A stretch of 64,000 bases of DNA from Biomphalaria glabrata (lineage: Eukaryota > Mollusca > Gastropoda > Planorbidae): positions 43,736,384 through 43,800,383 of the forward strand of contig NC_074719.1 in the NCBI RefSeq assembly GCF_947242115.1. The letters are read 5' to 3'. Positions 1 to 10,808 of this stretch are shown here, one piece after another; within the stretch, counting starts at the first letter, position 1, and each line of letters begins with the position of its first letter. The position numbers and the translations under genes were made by a program. The notes beneath the pieces are model-generated. The model ran no database searches and was not told where the DNA came from. It saw nothing but the letters and a program-made list of their open reading frames with translations.

Positions 1-146
1 CATTTATCTTAAAATTATGGGGTTTATCCCCCTTTCTGCTTTGTTAAAATTAATTAATAAAGTACTAAATAATTAACTAATTGGTTCAATTTTGGATTGA
101 TTCATGTATTGTTATTGACTATGTCAATTAAAGATGACCTGTCTCT

Positions 147-776
147 AGAAGAGGAGATAAGCTAACTACGGTGACCAAAATGAAAGTCTACAAGGCATGC
201 GTTATGAGTACACTGCTGTATGACAGTGAATCATGGACCACCTATGCAAAGCAAGAGAGAAAACTGAACTCATTCCATTTGAGATGTCTCCGTAGGATCT
301 TGAAAGTCACATGGAAAGAAAAAGTGTGCAATACTGAGATCCTTGCGCGATTAGGTATTCCCAGCATCTTTACAGCCCTCAGACAACGCCGTTTGCGCTG
401 GCTTGGACATGTTCTCCGGATAGAGGACAAGCGCATCCTGAAAGTCATCCTCTATGGACAACTCATGACTGGCACAAGAAAAACTGGTCGCCCCCATCTT
501 CGTTACATAGATGTAATAAAACAGGACCTCAAATCAGTGAACATCAATACTGACAAATGGGAAGACATAGCTCTAGGCCACACCAGATGAAGAGAGACAG
601 TGACCAAGAAAGTTATGGACAGTGAAAGAACATGGGTCTCAGCTCAGGAAGAAAAGCGTACAATCCGAAAAATGGCCAGCTCCTCTATCACCAAAACAAA
701 AGCCACCTTAACCTGCGCTATTTGTGGACGGGAGTGTCTCTCCAAAATAGGGCTCCACAGCCAATTATAATTGACT
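147..776 (+). mobile_element. LINE fragment: C-terminal end of a reverse transcriptase ORF with zinc finger
   Basis: Reading from 171, the frame encodes the thumb/C-terminal part of a non-LTR reverse transcriptase (LLYDSESWTTY, then LRRILKVTWKEKV, then RRLRWLGHVLRI). A TGA at 588-590 interrupts the frame where the related copy at 18.0-19.0 kb has Trp (SWRR). The same frame then continues to TAA at about 769 and ends with a C2H2-like finger, CAICGRECLSKIGLHS. The piece is therefore a 5'-truncated LINE tail with one in-frame stop. It matches the element at 18000-19015 (-) in domain order. A 57-bp scrap of the same tail recurs at 50290-50346. The catalytic part of the RT is absent. Confidence 0.8.
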
Positions 777-1875
777 ATGAACAATTATGCAAAATTCAAC
801 TTGATCCAAGAACAGGAAAAGGGGGGAAATATGTGTCAAATGGTAAATCCATATCTGTAAATTTTTCCAAATCTCTCATTAATTGCAATTACTCAATTGT
901 AAGATACGCAGTAGTTGTGGTCAAAAGGCCTTAAAGAGGCTCAATCGCCATTGTGTTTCTGTTTCAAATATCCTCATTAGTGATCTGGTTTTTTGTAGGT
1001 GATACCTTGAATCCTCTTTGTAGTGAATATATATGTATTTTGGATGAATGTGTCATGACGTCATTTGAAGAGGTAGTCCTGTGTTGTATCTCCTTCTCAC
1101 TTCACCAGACATGCGGATTCAGAGATGTCGTTAATATATATACATACAGTGCTTTTTTTTTGTAAAAAAATAGGTGCCGGTACTCAGTAGTTGATTGCCT
1201 AACTTTTAACTACTAAAAATTAATAATATACCTTAAAATACAAGAAAAGTAATATTTTTTTCAAAAAGGTGCTGGTATGCAGTATATATATAATATGGTA
1301 CCAGGTGACCAAGCCTCGTTCGGATGAATAATTTGTTAAGGAAGTCATTTTGGGAATATTTTTGCAATTACGAAAATGAACATTCTGGTAAAGACTATCA
1401 ATCTGAAGAGTTGCTTTTTCGTTCTGTTAGTTCTCAATGTGATTGTACATGACCATTAGAAAAGAAAGTCTCTTAAGTCCCCCCAACAGTATCTATAGAA
1501 AACCACAGCTCACGTCGTAACGTTTTACATTGCATCTTTTGCGAAAAACTATTAGGCTATTATTGGCTTAGAAGAAAGTCTTTGCAATAAAAGTATGATT
1601 ATTCTATGGGTTTACAAATATATAAATTTATATCTCCTATATAGAGAGAAATTGAATTTACTACGCTACTAAATCTACAGCATCACTAGATTCTATCATT
1701 CTAACATAATAACTAATTCTAATTTAACAAAAAGTAACAAGCTTTGAACTAACATGAAAGTTAGACGCACACAATTTTATTATATAGATATATATTTTTT
1801 ATAGAATATAGATCTAGATATAAGCATGAGTCTGATTATAATTAAAAAAAACAATATAAATAAATTTTAAAAAAA
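777..1875. other. No gene seen; AT-rich spacer
   Basis: Only short chance frames occur here. There are T-runs and TATA-type simple stretches, but no splice-flanked coding segment or repeat that I could assign. Confidence 0.5.
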
Positions 1876-2107
1876 GTAAAGTTCCCCCTTCAGATCTTGT
1901 GATCTATGGGGCGAAGGATGTAATGGTCATCTGTTTCTGTGGCCCACGGTTTACTAGGGTGTCAGGTGGCCAGCACAATGACCATGGGTGCACTCAAGAG
2001 ACCCCAAAAGATCCTGAAATTAAAAATTCTAGTGTTCACCAGGATTTGAACCCAGAACCCGTGGTTCTGAAGCCATGCGCTTTACCATTTGGCCACAGTG
2101 CCTCCCT
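1876..2107 (-). mobile_element. tRNA-derived SINE, family A
   Basis: This is the reverse complement of the most abundant repeat in the window. On the minus strand it has a tRNA-like head with a B box (GGTTCAAATCCTGG), then the family body (TTGTGCTGGCCACCTGACACC) and the 3' end reading GAACTTTACTT. It is an internal-promoter retroposon with no coding capacity. Confidence 0.85.
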
Positions 2108-3084
2108 AGTAAGTGACAGTTGATAGACTATATACTGTAGTAGTACTGTGTACAAGAAATTGAATACTACACCAACACTAGATTCTATCATTTTAACACA
2201 GTAACAAATTCTAAGATTTAACAAAAAGTAAAAAACTTGAAACTAACATGAAAGACATGCAACATTTTTACAATTTTTACTATCTAAATCATCTTTATAA
2301 CTTTATACTAATACTAGATCTAGTAATACTAATACTATTATAGTTTAAATACTGATTATCATATAATATATAATTATACTATTATAGATCTACCTACTGA
2401 GGCTACTCCACTCGGTATTTAAATCTATTGATTAATTAATATCTTAGTCTTAGTAGATTTTGTCTAAGATCTAGATCTCTATAAAGTATTAGGTTTTTAG
2501 TATTCTAATGAGTCTACTGTTACTTTGTTAGTCACTTAAGGTTACTCCACTCACTCAGTCACTGATTAAAATTAAATGAAATAAATGTCACAGTTTTAAA
2601 AAAAATCAATTCAATCTCTGTCAGCCAAGTCCAAGTGACAAGTCAGCCTCAGTGTGAGTGACAGTGTGAGTTGAGTGTAAACCTAGAATCATGGCTAGAA
2701 CTTATAGTACTATTTAACTATTAACTATACAGTTATAGTTATAGACCTGCTCTCGCCTCTAGTCCTAGATTCTAGATCTAGTTAGAGTCTATAATTATAT
2801 TAATTTATTAAATATAAAAATCTAAATTAATTTTATTAATAGATATTGATAGATAGATCCTGAGCCTGAAGTTAGATTTTAGATCTAATTCAAACTAATA
2901 ATCATTGTGCATTAACGTTTGACTTAGTTCTTGCTTTACCCTTCAATGCTCCCTCCAGTGATTATTTACAGTGTGAATACAAACAAAAACATCTAGAATC
3001 TAGGTCTAGTCAGTCTAGATTATCTTAAGTCAAGATTTAGTGACTATGGCCTATGCCTATGGTGATGGTGTGAAGACTGTTTAA
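2108..3084. other. AT-rich upstream flank of XRCC2, rich in AGATCT/TCTAGA palindromes
   Basis: There is no coding frame. The stretch from about 1800 to 3500 is crowded with the overlapping palindromic hexamers AGATCT and TCTAGA (for example near 1810, 2314, 2470, 2770 and 3200). No function is assigned. Confidence 0.4.
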
Positions 3085-3090
3085 ACCATA

Positions 3091-3138
3091 CCGGAAGTTA
3101 ACTTTTTACTGTATCCAAGACACATTTCCTACTTCCGG
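3091..3138. promoter_or_regulatory. Pair of inverted ETS/GABP-type motifs upstream of XRCC2
   Basis: CCGGAAGT at 3091-3098 and its reverse complement ACTTCCGG at 3131-3138 lie 33 bp apart, about 195-240 bp before the XRCC2 start codon. CCGGAAGT is the core bound by ETS/GABP factors and is common in TATA-less promoters of housekeeping and DNA-repair genes. The promoter role is inferred from motif and position. Confidence 0.4.
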
Positions 3139-3331
3139 TAAAAGAGAAAGTGAAAGTACAGCCTAAATTTTTCGGGATTAACCATATTAATTAGAGATCT
3201 ATCTAGAGTAAATCTAGACATAGATCTACAACACCAAGTAGTACAAACAAGATCTAGTCCTATAAGTCTACATCTTCATGGATGGATCTAGATTTCGTGA
3301 GTCAAAAACCTGTTGAGCAAAATCATTGAAA

Positions 3332-5909
3332 ATGCAACGTAAAGGCAGTAAAGCTGAATCAGGATCTCAAGTACGAGAATTTTTTTTTATTTCTTTTACT
3401 TTTATTTATACGGTATACCAGCTACCGTAACCATAATTACCATACTACTATATTATAAATATTTATATAGATCTAGTAAATCTAGATTAAAATTACATAT
3501 TGTAACATATGTCTTAGAATCTGAGACAGATCTTGTCAAGCGACTTTTGCAGTTCCTCATCATTTGCTCAAACTCAAACATACCCTGCCTGGTCCTGCAG
3601 TTTGCACGCTGGACTGTCATTCAAACTTGTTGATGGTCCCGGGTTCAAACCCTGCTTGCTCCCTTCATTGTCCTGCGGGAGGTTTGGACTAGGAAGTAAA
3701 TTATCTTCAACTCTGAAGGAATATCAAAAACATTATAATTTATACAAACATTTTTTACCCCAATGAGGCCAATGGAACTTTATTATGCAAGATTACAATA
3801 TGATATTAGATCTATATATATTTATATTAAATATGTTCATACAGAAAGTCAATGCGTATGTGTTGACTTTTTCTTTCTTCTTCATCCACTTCATTGATCA
3901 GGGGAAAAAATATGACAAATTGGCAACATAATATGCAAAGAAAAAAAATTACAGCTCTTGAGTATCTCTGAGAAGCAGGGTTTGTTTTGAACTAATTGCG
4001 GTCCAGGGCTATGTCTTCCCTTTGGTCAGTATCAATGTTTACTGTTTTAAGGTTCCGTTTGATTACATCCACTTAACAGGGGTAGGGTTGACAAGTTTTA
4101 CTTCAGCCAGATGCGAGTTGCCCATAAATAATTACTTTTGGGATACGATTGTCCTCCATCCAGCGAACTTGACCAGGCCAGCACAGGCAGTGTTTTATGA
4201 GAACTGTAAAGATGCTGGGAAGACCCGTTTGCCCAAAGAATCTCAGTATTGCACACTCTACAAAGAAATTTGCCGATTGTGATATAAAAAGTCATTGGTT
4301 AATATGCATGCATGACTGATGTGATATAAAAAGTCATTGATTAATATGCATGACGCGTAGGACATAATCATCTTCTTTTTTGAAGTAACGTCTGTATTAT
4401 ATAAGATAAGATTAAAAAAAAGCTTGGTCTATGTTTTACCATGGTCACTACAACATGACCAAATCATTTAAATAGAACTTTTAAATTAATTTTATTAATC
4501 TATGTCAATTAATTTTTATGAAACATTATGTACTGGTAAAGGTAAAAAAAAAAATCCTTAAAAATATATCTATATATGAATTTATTCTTTCTGTGATTGT
4601 AAAAAAAAAGCTTTTAACTTATACTCTTTTTTTTTTCACAGCTTCTTGCTAGGCTTATTTCAAGAACTGACTTAACATGTGTTGATCCATATGTTTTCTG
4701 CCATGCTGGTCCTCCTTCTGAAGTGCCCTCCAATCAAGGGAAGATCATTGAGCTCTACGGAACTGAAGGTGTTGGGAAAACTGAACTGGCCTTGCTTTAC
4801 ACCGCCAAGATCTGCTTACCTTCTGAGTGGAAGGGGCACCACCTTGACGGAAGAGGTGCAAAGGTTGTGTTTGTCGACACAGAATTTAAATTCTCAGTTC
4901 TTCACTTGGCTATAATAATGGAGCAGATCATACTAAAATACATCAATAGAGAATCATCACTAACAATTACTAAAGACAATGAAAAAGTTGGACAAACACG
5001 GGAGTCATACAATATTCCAAATCAAGATGACCTATCTTCTAAAGAGCTTTTTAAGCCAAGTCAAAGTTCCCCTTCTTGCATTAACAATGGTACTATGTCT
5101 GGTCATACGTCTGAATCAAAGAAAATGAATTCTGAATCAAATAGTAAAATATCAATTCAAAACAATCTTGTTAACCCCACAGATCAGAATTTGTTGGGAA
5201 AAAATGACAAACAAGAGATTGAATCATCTTCTAATGCTGACACAAAAAATCCCCTGACAGAAGAGGATGTTGAAACAATTGTTCTTGATTCTTTAGGTCA
5301 GTATTGTTTCATCTCTTTTTATGTAGTTCATTTTTTTTTTAATTTATTTCAGCTCACTCTTGTCTGTGTGCTACAAATCTTGTACATGTCAATACTGCCA
5401 CTTCCCATTCTCAGCACTTTTATTCATTGTTGATTACAGCACATGAATCAATCAAAAAACATTAACTAGTTAGTTAAGTAATTAGTGGTAATTAATTAAT
5501 TTTGTTTTATATAAAAAAAAAATAGATAAATCTTGCAGTGATTATGTGGTTGTTATTATCTAAGAGTAGGGGAAAAACTGTATGTTTATAGCCATAACTA
5601 GCAATTTGAAATATTTTTTCGCTTAATTAATTTCAAACTATATTAATTTAATTAATTACCACTAAAAATTAATTAATTACTTAATTTTTTTATTGATTCA
5701 CATTTTGTTTGGAACAATGATTTATTGTGCATAATTTCAAGATATTAAAAAAAAATAATTTTTCTTTACTTTATATTTGATCACATCCTACGTGTGTCCC
5801 TAGAACAATCTTGTCATTCAAGCTAATTCTACCAAGTTATTGGTTTTCCTGGCTGACTCAGGCAGCCCATTCCATGCTCTAATAGCACTAGCACTAGTTA
5901 CAAATAAAT

Positions 5910-5951
<42 letters not shown>

Positions 5952-6507
5952 TTTTTCTTCCCCCATTTATAATGCAATGATTCCATATTTATGCTTCTCA
6001 GGAAGGTTGCAAGTATTTAGAGTCTCAAGCACCAGGGAGCTAACTGCCACACTCATATCTCTGAATACCATGATGTCTGGTGACCCCTTGTTATCTCTCA
6101 TTGTTGTAGACACCATCTCTGCCTATTACTGGATTGACAAAACCCTCTCTACTGACAGCAGTCATTGCACAGAAAGCTGCATGTCTCCCATTTCCAACAT
6201 CATTGCCAAGCAGGTGGCAGAGTTTGGGGTAACATACCTGACCATCAAGTCAGCTCTCATCGGTCAGAAAAGAGCATGGGTAAATGAGGTAGAACATGCT
6301 AGAAAAAACTGTGACTCGTCTAAGACTGAATCTGCGATGACTGACCATGTCGAGTTTCTTGGCCGGTCATGGAGTAAACTTCCTCTGCGCAGAATTGTTC
6401 TTACTCAAAACATTGCCAATGGGAAAAAGAAAGTGATAGCTAGTTGTTCGGAGTGGCCAAATGAGAGAGTGTTTTCATTTTTGGATGATCTATTACAAAT
6501 GGAATGA
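3332..6507 (+). CDS. XRCC2: DNA repair protein XRCC2 (RAD51 paralogue), three exons
   Basis: XRCC2 is a RAD51 paralogue of the BCDX2 complex and acts in homologous recombination in the nucleus. Exons: 3332-3370, 4642-5296 and 6002-6507, with GT/AG at each intron; they join in frame to 1200 nt, or 399 residues plus stop. Exon 1 encodes 13 residues containing AESG, the same 39-nt length as human coding exon 1, and exon 2 opens with LLARL as in vertebrates. The Walker A motif GTEGVGKT is at residues 53-60. The Walker B strand is LSLIVVDTISAYYW, with Asp about 268, after the conserved LGR join across intron 2. Residues about 110-225 form a polar, Ser/Asn-rich insertion absent from the roughly 280-residue vertebrate proteins. 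Intron 1 holds a SINE-B and LINE pieces; intron 2 holds a MITE and a LINE scrap. Confidence 0.92.
3585..3735 (+). mobile_element. Short tRNA-derived SINE, family B
   Basis: About 150 bp in XRCC2 intron 1, with a tRNA-like head (CCTGGTCCTGCAGTTTGC) and a B box GGTTCAAACCC. It is closely related to 43343-43503, which shares the tail GGAGGTTTGGACTAGGAAGT. It is unrelated to family A beyond the tRNA promoter. Confidence 0.65.
4105..4276 (-). mobile_element. Degraded LINE fragment (same family as 147-776)
   Basis: The minus strand reads VCNTEILW and then broken frames that parallel the segment CNTEILARLGIPSIF through ILYGQL of the LINE at 171-590. It lies in XRCC2 intron 1 and is frameshifted. 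Confidence 0.6.
4285..4425 (+). mobile_element. 3' end of a CR1/L2-like LINE
   Basis: This carries the conserved 3' end seen many times in the window (GACGCGTAGGACATAATC ... GAAGTAACGTCTGTATTATA TAAGATAAGA). The TTAATATGCATGACT segment is partly duplicated. Other copies lie at 5795, 7265, 19445, 24910, 25846, 26037, 35020, 58090 and 62780. Confidence 0.6.
5444..5700. mobile_element. MITE with long terminal inverted repeats in XRCC2 intron 2
   Basis: The ends are inverted copies: TGAATCAATCAAAAAA on the left and the complement of TTTTTTTATTGATTCA on the right. Similarity continues inward for about 50 bp (TTAAGTAATTAGTGGTAATTAATTAA). The element is non-coding, about 257 bp. A clear target duplication is not visible. 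Confidence 0.5.
5795..5948 (-). mobile_element. CR1/L2-like LINE scrap followed by an (AT)n tract
   Basis: The minus strand reads AIRAWNGLPESARKTNNL, the conserved C-terminal motif of this LINE family. It ends at an (AT)n microsatellite at about 5910-5948, in XRCC2 intron 2. Confidence 0.6.
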
Positions 6508-6576
6508 AAACTTCAAACTTTATATTTTACAGAAATCATGTGCTCCAGCTCCTTAAAACTTGTTCACCCACTGTGT

Positions 6577-6582
6577 AATAAA
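6577..6582 (+). promoter_or_regulatory. Poly(A) signal of XRCC2
   Basis: AATAAA lies 70 bp after the XRCC2 stop codon, in the expected place for 3' end formation. Confidence 0.6.
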
Positions 6583-7264
6583 GCTGTAAAGGATTGCTTC
6601 GATTGCTTTTGAATTTTTTTAGACAGTGTTATACCCTGTGACATGTGTCAAAAATTCATAAGGCCCTCAGAGCAAAAGATAGTGAGGTGCATCTGTTTTA
6701 TAATAATGAAATATTACATTACATTAGAAATATTATTGTTGTTGACTTACCTTTTTATTATTTGGAATGAAATTTTGAAAAGGAAAAGAAATAATATGAA
6801 GCTTTGCTATGATGTAACATTTGTTGTTGTTTTTTTTGAAGATTTTTTTGTACTCAGCATAGTTTTATGTATAAAAAAAAAATTGGAGACCTTTTTTAAA
6901 TCAAACAAAGAAATGTTCATCAAAATCTCACTTTTATTTAGACCTTTCTCAAACAGTTCTTGTAATGTTTTGTTACGTTCTGATATCTCAAAATGTTCTT
7001 AAATTACTCTGGTCCTATCTCTTTGCATTGGGGCACAAATACATCATAGATAACTAAGTAAATAGATAAAAGTAAAATAAGTATGCGACAAACTGATTGA
7101 GGATATGATACAGCATGAACCTGCCCTAACGAATGTGACTAAATGATCATCTTATTGATTGTTGCCTTGCAAAAGAGCGTACAGCTCTGCAGAAAAAAGC
7201 TGGCTAGAGGAAGAAGAAGATTGTTGACATACAGACAAGGGGGTTGGTTAATGGCCAATCATTC
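6583..7264. other. XRCC2 downstream flank; no gene seen
   Basis: A 119-residue frame at 6643-7002 has the composition of translated AT-rich DNA and shows no family motif. A scrap near 7155-7215 (TTGCAAAAGAGCGTACAGCT) resembles the 3' part of the I-type LINE at 50.9 kb. Confidence 0.4.
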
Positions 7265-7500
7265 ATGGCTTATCTTATCTTATATATTACAGATGTTACT
7301 TCAAAAAAGTAGATAATTAGGTCCTATAAATGCATTTCATTTGTCAATCTAGTTATGCATATTAATGACTTAAACTCTGCTAATTTGTTGGTTTTCCTGG
7401 CTGATTCAGGCAACCCATCCCACTCTCTAATGGCACTACAGAAGAAGGAGCATCTGTACAAATTTGTTACAACGTGTGGGAAGAGTCCTTTGATTATTTT
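7265..7500 (-). mobile_element. CR1/L2-like LINE 3' end
   Basis: The minus strand reads TNLYRCSFFCSAIREWDGLP and on to the shared 3' end TATAAGATAAG. This is the terminal part of the RT ORF, 5'-truncated. Confidence 0.7.
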
Positions 7501-8257
7501 TTTTTTCAAGGGTGCATCTTTTTTTTTTTTTTTTTTTTGCTTTGACATCACTTGTCGAGTTTTTTACATCCTAGGAGTCCTTGAACTTTTGCCTCTTTTT
7601 TTTTGGGGGGGGGGGGGGGGGGGGGGGGGCTACTGGCCTCGTTATTGGGTCTTTTTTTCTCTCTTTTTTTATGTAAAAAATAATAACTATATTGTACAAT
7701 GGAAACAAATGAAAAAAACATGAAGCATGAAAATTGTATACTGACGTGTATAGTTTCAATCATTTTTTTCTCTTACAGATGTCACCATGAGTTGATATTA
7801 CATATTTTAAGAACATATCATTAAATAAATATACTAAAAACAATTTTGTAGTACACACTTCGAGAATTTAGAACAATATGATTAAGCAATCTTATCGACA
7901 CTGCGTAACTTTGGATACATCAGCTGCGTGGAGGGGGGGGGGGGCGGAACTGATGTGTGGGCGACATCGTTCGACTAGTTTACTATAATTTCTTTGAAAA
8001 TCATTAAAGCCATTTTCGAGATCCTTGTCAACTCAGGTTGGTTCGTAAATGAAGAGTCTGCAAGCTTATAGCCCTACCAGCAATTGTAAAAATATTAATA
8101 ATTAATACTAGTTTGAGAATCGCCCCTTTTCTTACATTGATCCAGTTTCTATAATAAATATGAGTAGCCTATAGTATAAAACACATTTTTAATAGATAAA
8201 ATAGGAGTAGACGATCTCTTCTTATGTGTTCTACAGATCTATATAGATGTGGATAAA
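7501..8257. other. Low-complexity spacer with homopolymer runs
   Basis: T-runs at 7496-7540, a G-run at about 7604-7629 and another at 7934-7944 dominate. Open frames through them are artefacts of the homopolymers. No gene seen. Confidence 0.6.
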
Positions 8258-9745
8258 CTATTTCAATCTTGGTGAACGACTTCGCTTTCGACTGACTAAA
8301 GACTTGATGTCATTGCGAATAGATTTATTGCAGCAATAGATTAAAGGATTGAGAACAGAATTGAAATAAGTGATCCATGATATTGGTACATAAATATTCT
8401 CAAATAGTACGCTTTGACTTGTAGCGATAATTACGCTGGTTATCAACATGGGCAACCACCAAGCGAATGAAAGAAATATGATTCCCCCTACATAGCGAAA
8501 GGCTTTTAAATGGGCACGTTTGCTGATGATTGGTTCCGTATTGCGTCTATAATATAGTCTTGAACTATGTTGTGCAGTTTCATTTTTGGTTACTTTGACC
8601 ATTTTTAAACCGAGAGAAGTTGGCATGGTGCTTTCATCTTCGGGTGTTTTATCTACTGTGTCTAGATCTTCTGTTTTATCTATTGTGTCTAGGTCTTCTG
8701 TTTTATCTACTGTGTCTAGGTCTTCTGTATTATCTACTATGTCTAGATCTTCTGTTTTATCTACGGTGTCTAGATCTTCTGTTTTATCTACTGTGTCTAG
8801 ATCTTCTGTTTTATCTACTGTGTCTAGATCTTCTGTTTTATCTACTGTATCTAGATTTTCTGTTTTATCTACTGTGTCTAGATCTTCTGTTTTATCTACT
8901 GTGTCTAGATCTTCTGTTTTATCTACCGTATCTATATCTTCTGTTTTATCTACTGTATCTATATTTTCTGTTTTATCTACTGTGTCTATATCTTCTGTTT
9001 TATCTACTGTATCTATATCTTCTGTTTTATCTACTGTATCTATATCTTCTGTTTTATCTACGGTGTCTAGATCTTCTCGCATAGATCTCACTGACGATTT
9101 CTTTACCTTGTATGTATACAGACTTTTACGTCGGAGGAAACATCTAACTTCTCTTAAGATCAGTGCGTAAAGTATTATAGCCCCAAGTATTGGAGCAAGA
9201 TAAACGACAAAGTAGAAAAACAAAGTAAAATAAAAGCTAATCTGTTTCAGGAATGTTTTGACGAGTGATACAGTTGCACAAAGGATGAAAAGAATGATCC
9301 AAGTTAAGGCTACAGCAATGAAGGCATGAAGCGTCGTGAAAAGTCTGTATACCAAAGGATGACACACTGCCAGATATCTGTCAAGAGCCAATATGGTCAT
9401 ATGAAATAACGTCAAAGCACAGATCCAAAAGCCTAGGAAGCTTTGCGCTATGCACATGTTATATCCTAGTCTGAAGCTGTCGGCCCCAAGTATCGACACA
9501 GGCATCAAATAAGCTCCCACAATGAGCTCAACAACCACGAATGACGCCATCTGCACCTTGGTAATGCTGCTGAAACTTCTGTTCTTGACTGCGTTTTGAT
9601 AAATCGACTTGACCATCGCCACGAAAATGACGAGATTTGAAATGACGGCAAACATTATGATACTAGCGATCAAGACATAGATCACAGCGTACGTTGAAAT
9701 GTCCAGTCCCGACAGCATCGAAGGGAGGCAATCAGTTTCATTCAT
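8258..9745 (-). CDS. Intronless rhodopsin-class GPCR with minisatellite-encoded third loop (copy 1)
   Basis: A 495-residue seven-helix receptor, predicted at the plasma membrane. TM1 carries SNLVIF, Cys98 starts TM3, DRY is at 122-124 (ALDRYLAVCHP), TM6 has FAWWLP and TM7 has NPLIY from residue 466. Position 2.50, usually Asp, appears to be Glu73. The second extracellular loop is short and lacks Cys, so the usual disulphide to Cys98 is absent. Residues 224-367 of the third intracellular loop are 16 tandem copies of the nonapeptide EDLDTVDKT. The single exon and the close paralogue at 21.2-22.8 kb fit lineage-specific receptor expansions known in gastropods. The ligand is unknown; chemosensory or peptide function is a guess. 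The start is the first Met before TM1 (MNETDCL, with a glycosylation site at Asn2). Confidence 0.85.
   Translation of the reverse strand: MNETDCLPSMLSGLDISTYAVIYVLIASIIMFAVISNLVIFVAMVKSIYQNAVKNRSFSSITKVQMASFVVVELIVGAYLMPVSILGADSFRLGYNMCIAQSFLGFWICALTLFHMTILALDRYLAVCHPLVYRLFTTLHAFIAVALTWIILFILCATVSLVKTFLKQISFYFTLFFYFVVYLAPILGAIILYALILREVRCFLRRKSLYTYKVKKSSVRSMREDLDTVDKTEDIDTVDKTEDIDTVDKTEDIDTVDKTENIDTVDKTEDIDTVDKTEDLDTVDKTEDLDTVDKTENLDTVDKTEDLDTVDKTEDLDTVDKTEDLDTVDKTEDLDIVDNTEDLDTVDKTEDLDTIDKTEDLDTVDKTPEDESTMPTSLGLKMVKVTKNETAQHSSRLYYRRNTEPIISKRAHLKAFRYVGGIIFLSFAWWLPMLITSVIIATSQSVLFENIYVPISWITYFNSVLNPLIYCCNKSIRNDIKSLVSRKRSRSPRLK
8645..9076 (-). repeat. In-frame coding minisatellite, 27 bp x 16
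   Basis: Tandem 27-bp units, each encoding EDLDTVDKT or variants (EDID, ENLD, DIVDNT). Length is 432 bp. Neighbouring units share variants (a block of EDIDTVDKT at the N-terminal end), a sign of local duplication. Every length change is a multiple of nine codons, so the receptor frame is kept. Confidence 0.95.
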
Positions 9746-10610
9746 TTTCTTAAAAAAATAATCTTCACTTGAACATATGTTAAATCTCTGAACTTAGACT
9801 TTGAAACACAAAGTAAGAAATAAACCTTTTATTTCACTGCTATAATAAAAAGTGTTATAACGTTGGTCCACTCAGCAAGTTTTTAGATATGCAAGTGAAG
9901 TAGTATTTATAAATATATGTTAGTTCAGACTAGTGTTGTCTGATTAATGTTTCTAGAGTATGTCTATGATGTATAGCCAAAGAGAAGTACTTAGACCCAT
10001 GCCTTTGAACTCTACTTGCAAGTCTCTTCTACTCTATATAAGATGTAGGCCTACTATAGAATAATGTTAAATCAGCCTCAAAACATTGTTTGTAATTCAC
10101 ATTGGATTATTATTCTTTATAGGCTTACACATGCTTGTGTATGTAGAATATCTCCATTGCGTTTTATCACGGTCCTGTATAAATAGAATACATTATACTT
10201 GTCTTTGAATCCGAAGATGAGGAGTTACAGTAATTCACATGGCTACTCAGCCTAATCTGTGACCTACATATTTTGCTACATCCAGCGCAGACATAACCAT
10301 TGTCTATTTAGATTTTCTTTTCGCTATCTACGTCTGTCCTCGGCTGCGGATTTTCTTTTGGTCTCAAATGTTTATACCGCGGCCTTTGTAAGTGATCCTC
10401 AAGCTGTGACAGAATATATTCTTTAAGCCTAGCACTCATGACAATGTTGTCTGTATGCGTGGGCTATGTTAAGTTCCAGAGTTCGATAAAATCATTCATT
10501 CGTTACCTGTATTTAGTTCTCCACAGAAGCTATAAGAATCCTGTGTCATGAAAAAACAATTTTTATTTTTATAAAATCCTCTTGTTCATATGATAAAATC
10601 TAAAAAACAG
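9746..10610. other. Upstream flank of GPCR copy 1; no gene seen
   Basis: AT-rich sequence without splice-flanked coding segments. The promoter of the minus-strand GPCR should lie here, but no motif is distinctive. Confidence 0.4.
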
Positions 10611-10808
10611 TTAATAGAGGTATTTTTCACAGTCTGAAGTTTCAGCCTTCACAGTGTAACATTGTTTCCCTTGACATTTCACACAAATACAGATTTGAAA
10701 CAAATGTTTACATGGTAACCGGTTATTTGTTTTAGCAAGTGCTTCCCAAATCTTTTCGCCAACGGAACACTTCTCACATCTTGATAATGTAGCGCAATAC
10801 TTTTCCAA
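10611..10808 (-). CDS. Possible cysteine-rich exon or small ORF, unrecognised
   Basis: A 65-codon frame with nine cysteines, including CEKC and ICICVKCQGKQC, ends in a TAA. Such density is unusual for chance AT-rich DNA and suggests a secreted disulphide-rich domain or its terminal exon. No signal peptide and no partner exon were found, and I do not recognise the family. A remnant or chance frame remains possible. Confidence 0.25.
   Translation of the reverse strand: MEKYCATLSRCEKCSVGEKIWEALAKTNNRLPCKHLFQICICVKCQGKQCYTVKAETSDCEKYLY

Noticed and set aside
6643-7002. 119-residue frame downstream of XRCC2
   Set aside because: Hydrophobic and Lys-rich as expected from AT-rich DNA; it lies in the 3' flank.
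8586-9170. Plus-strand frames over the GPCR repeat (VSRSSVLST type and YLLCLDLLF type), also at 21546-22231
   Set aside because: They are shadows of the 27-bp coding minisatellite. The minus strand carries the complete receptor.
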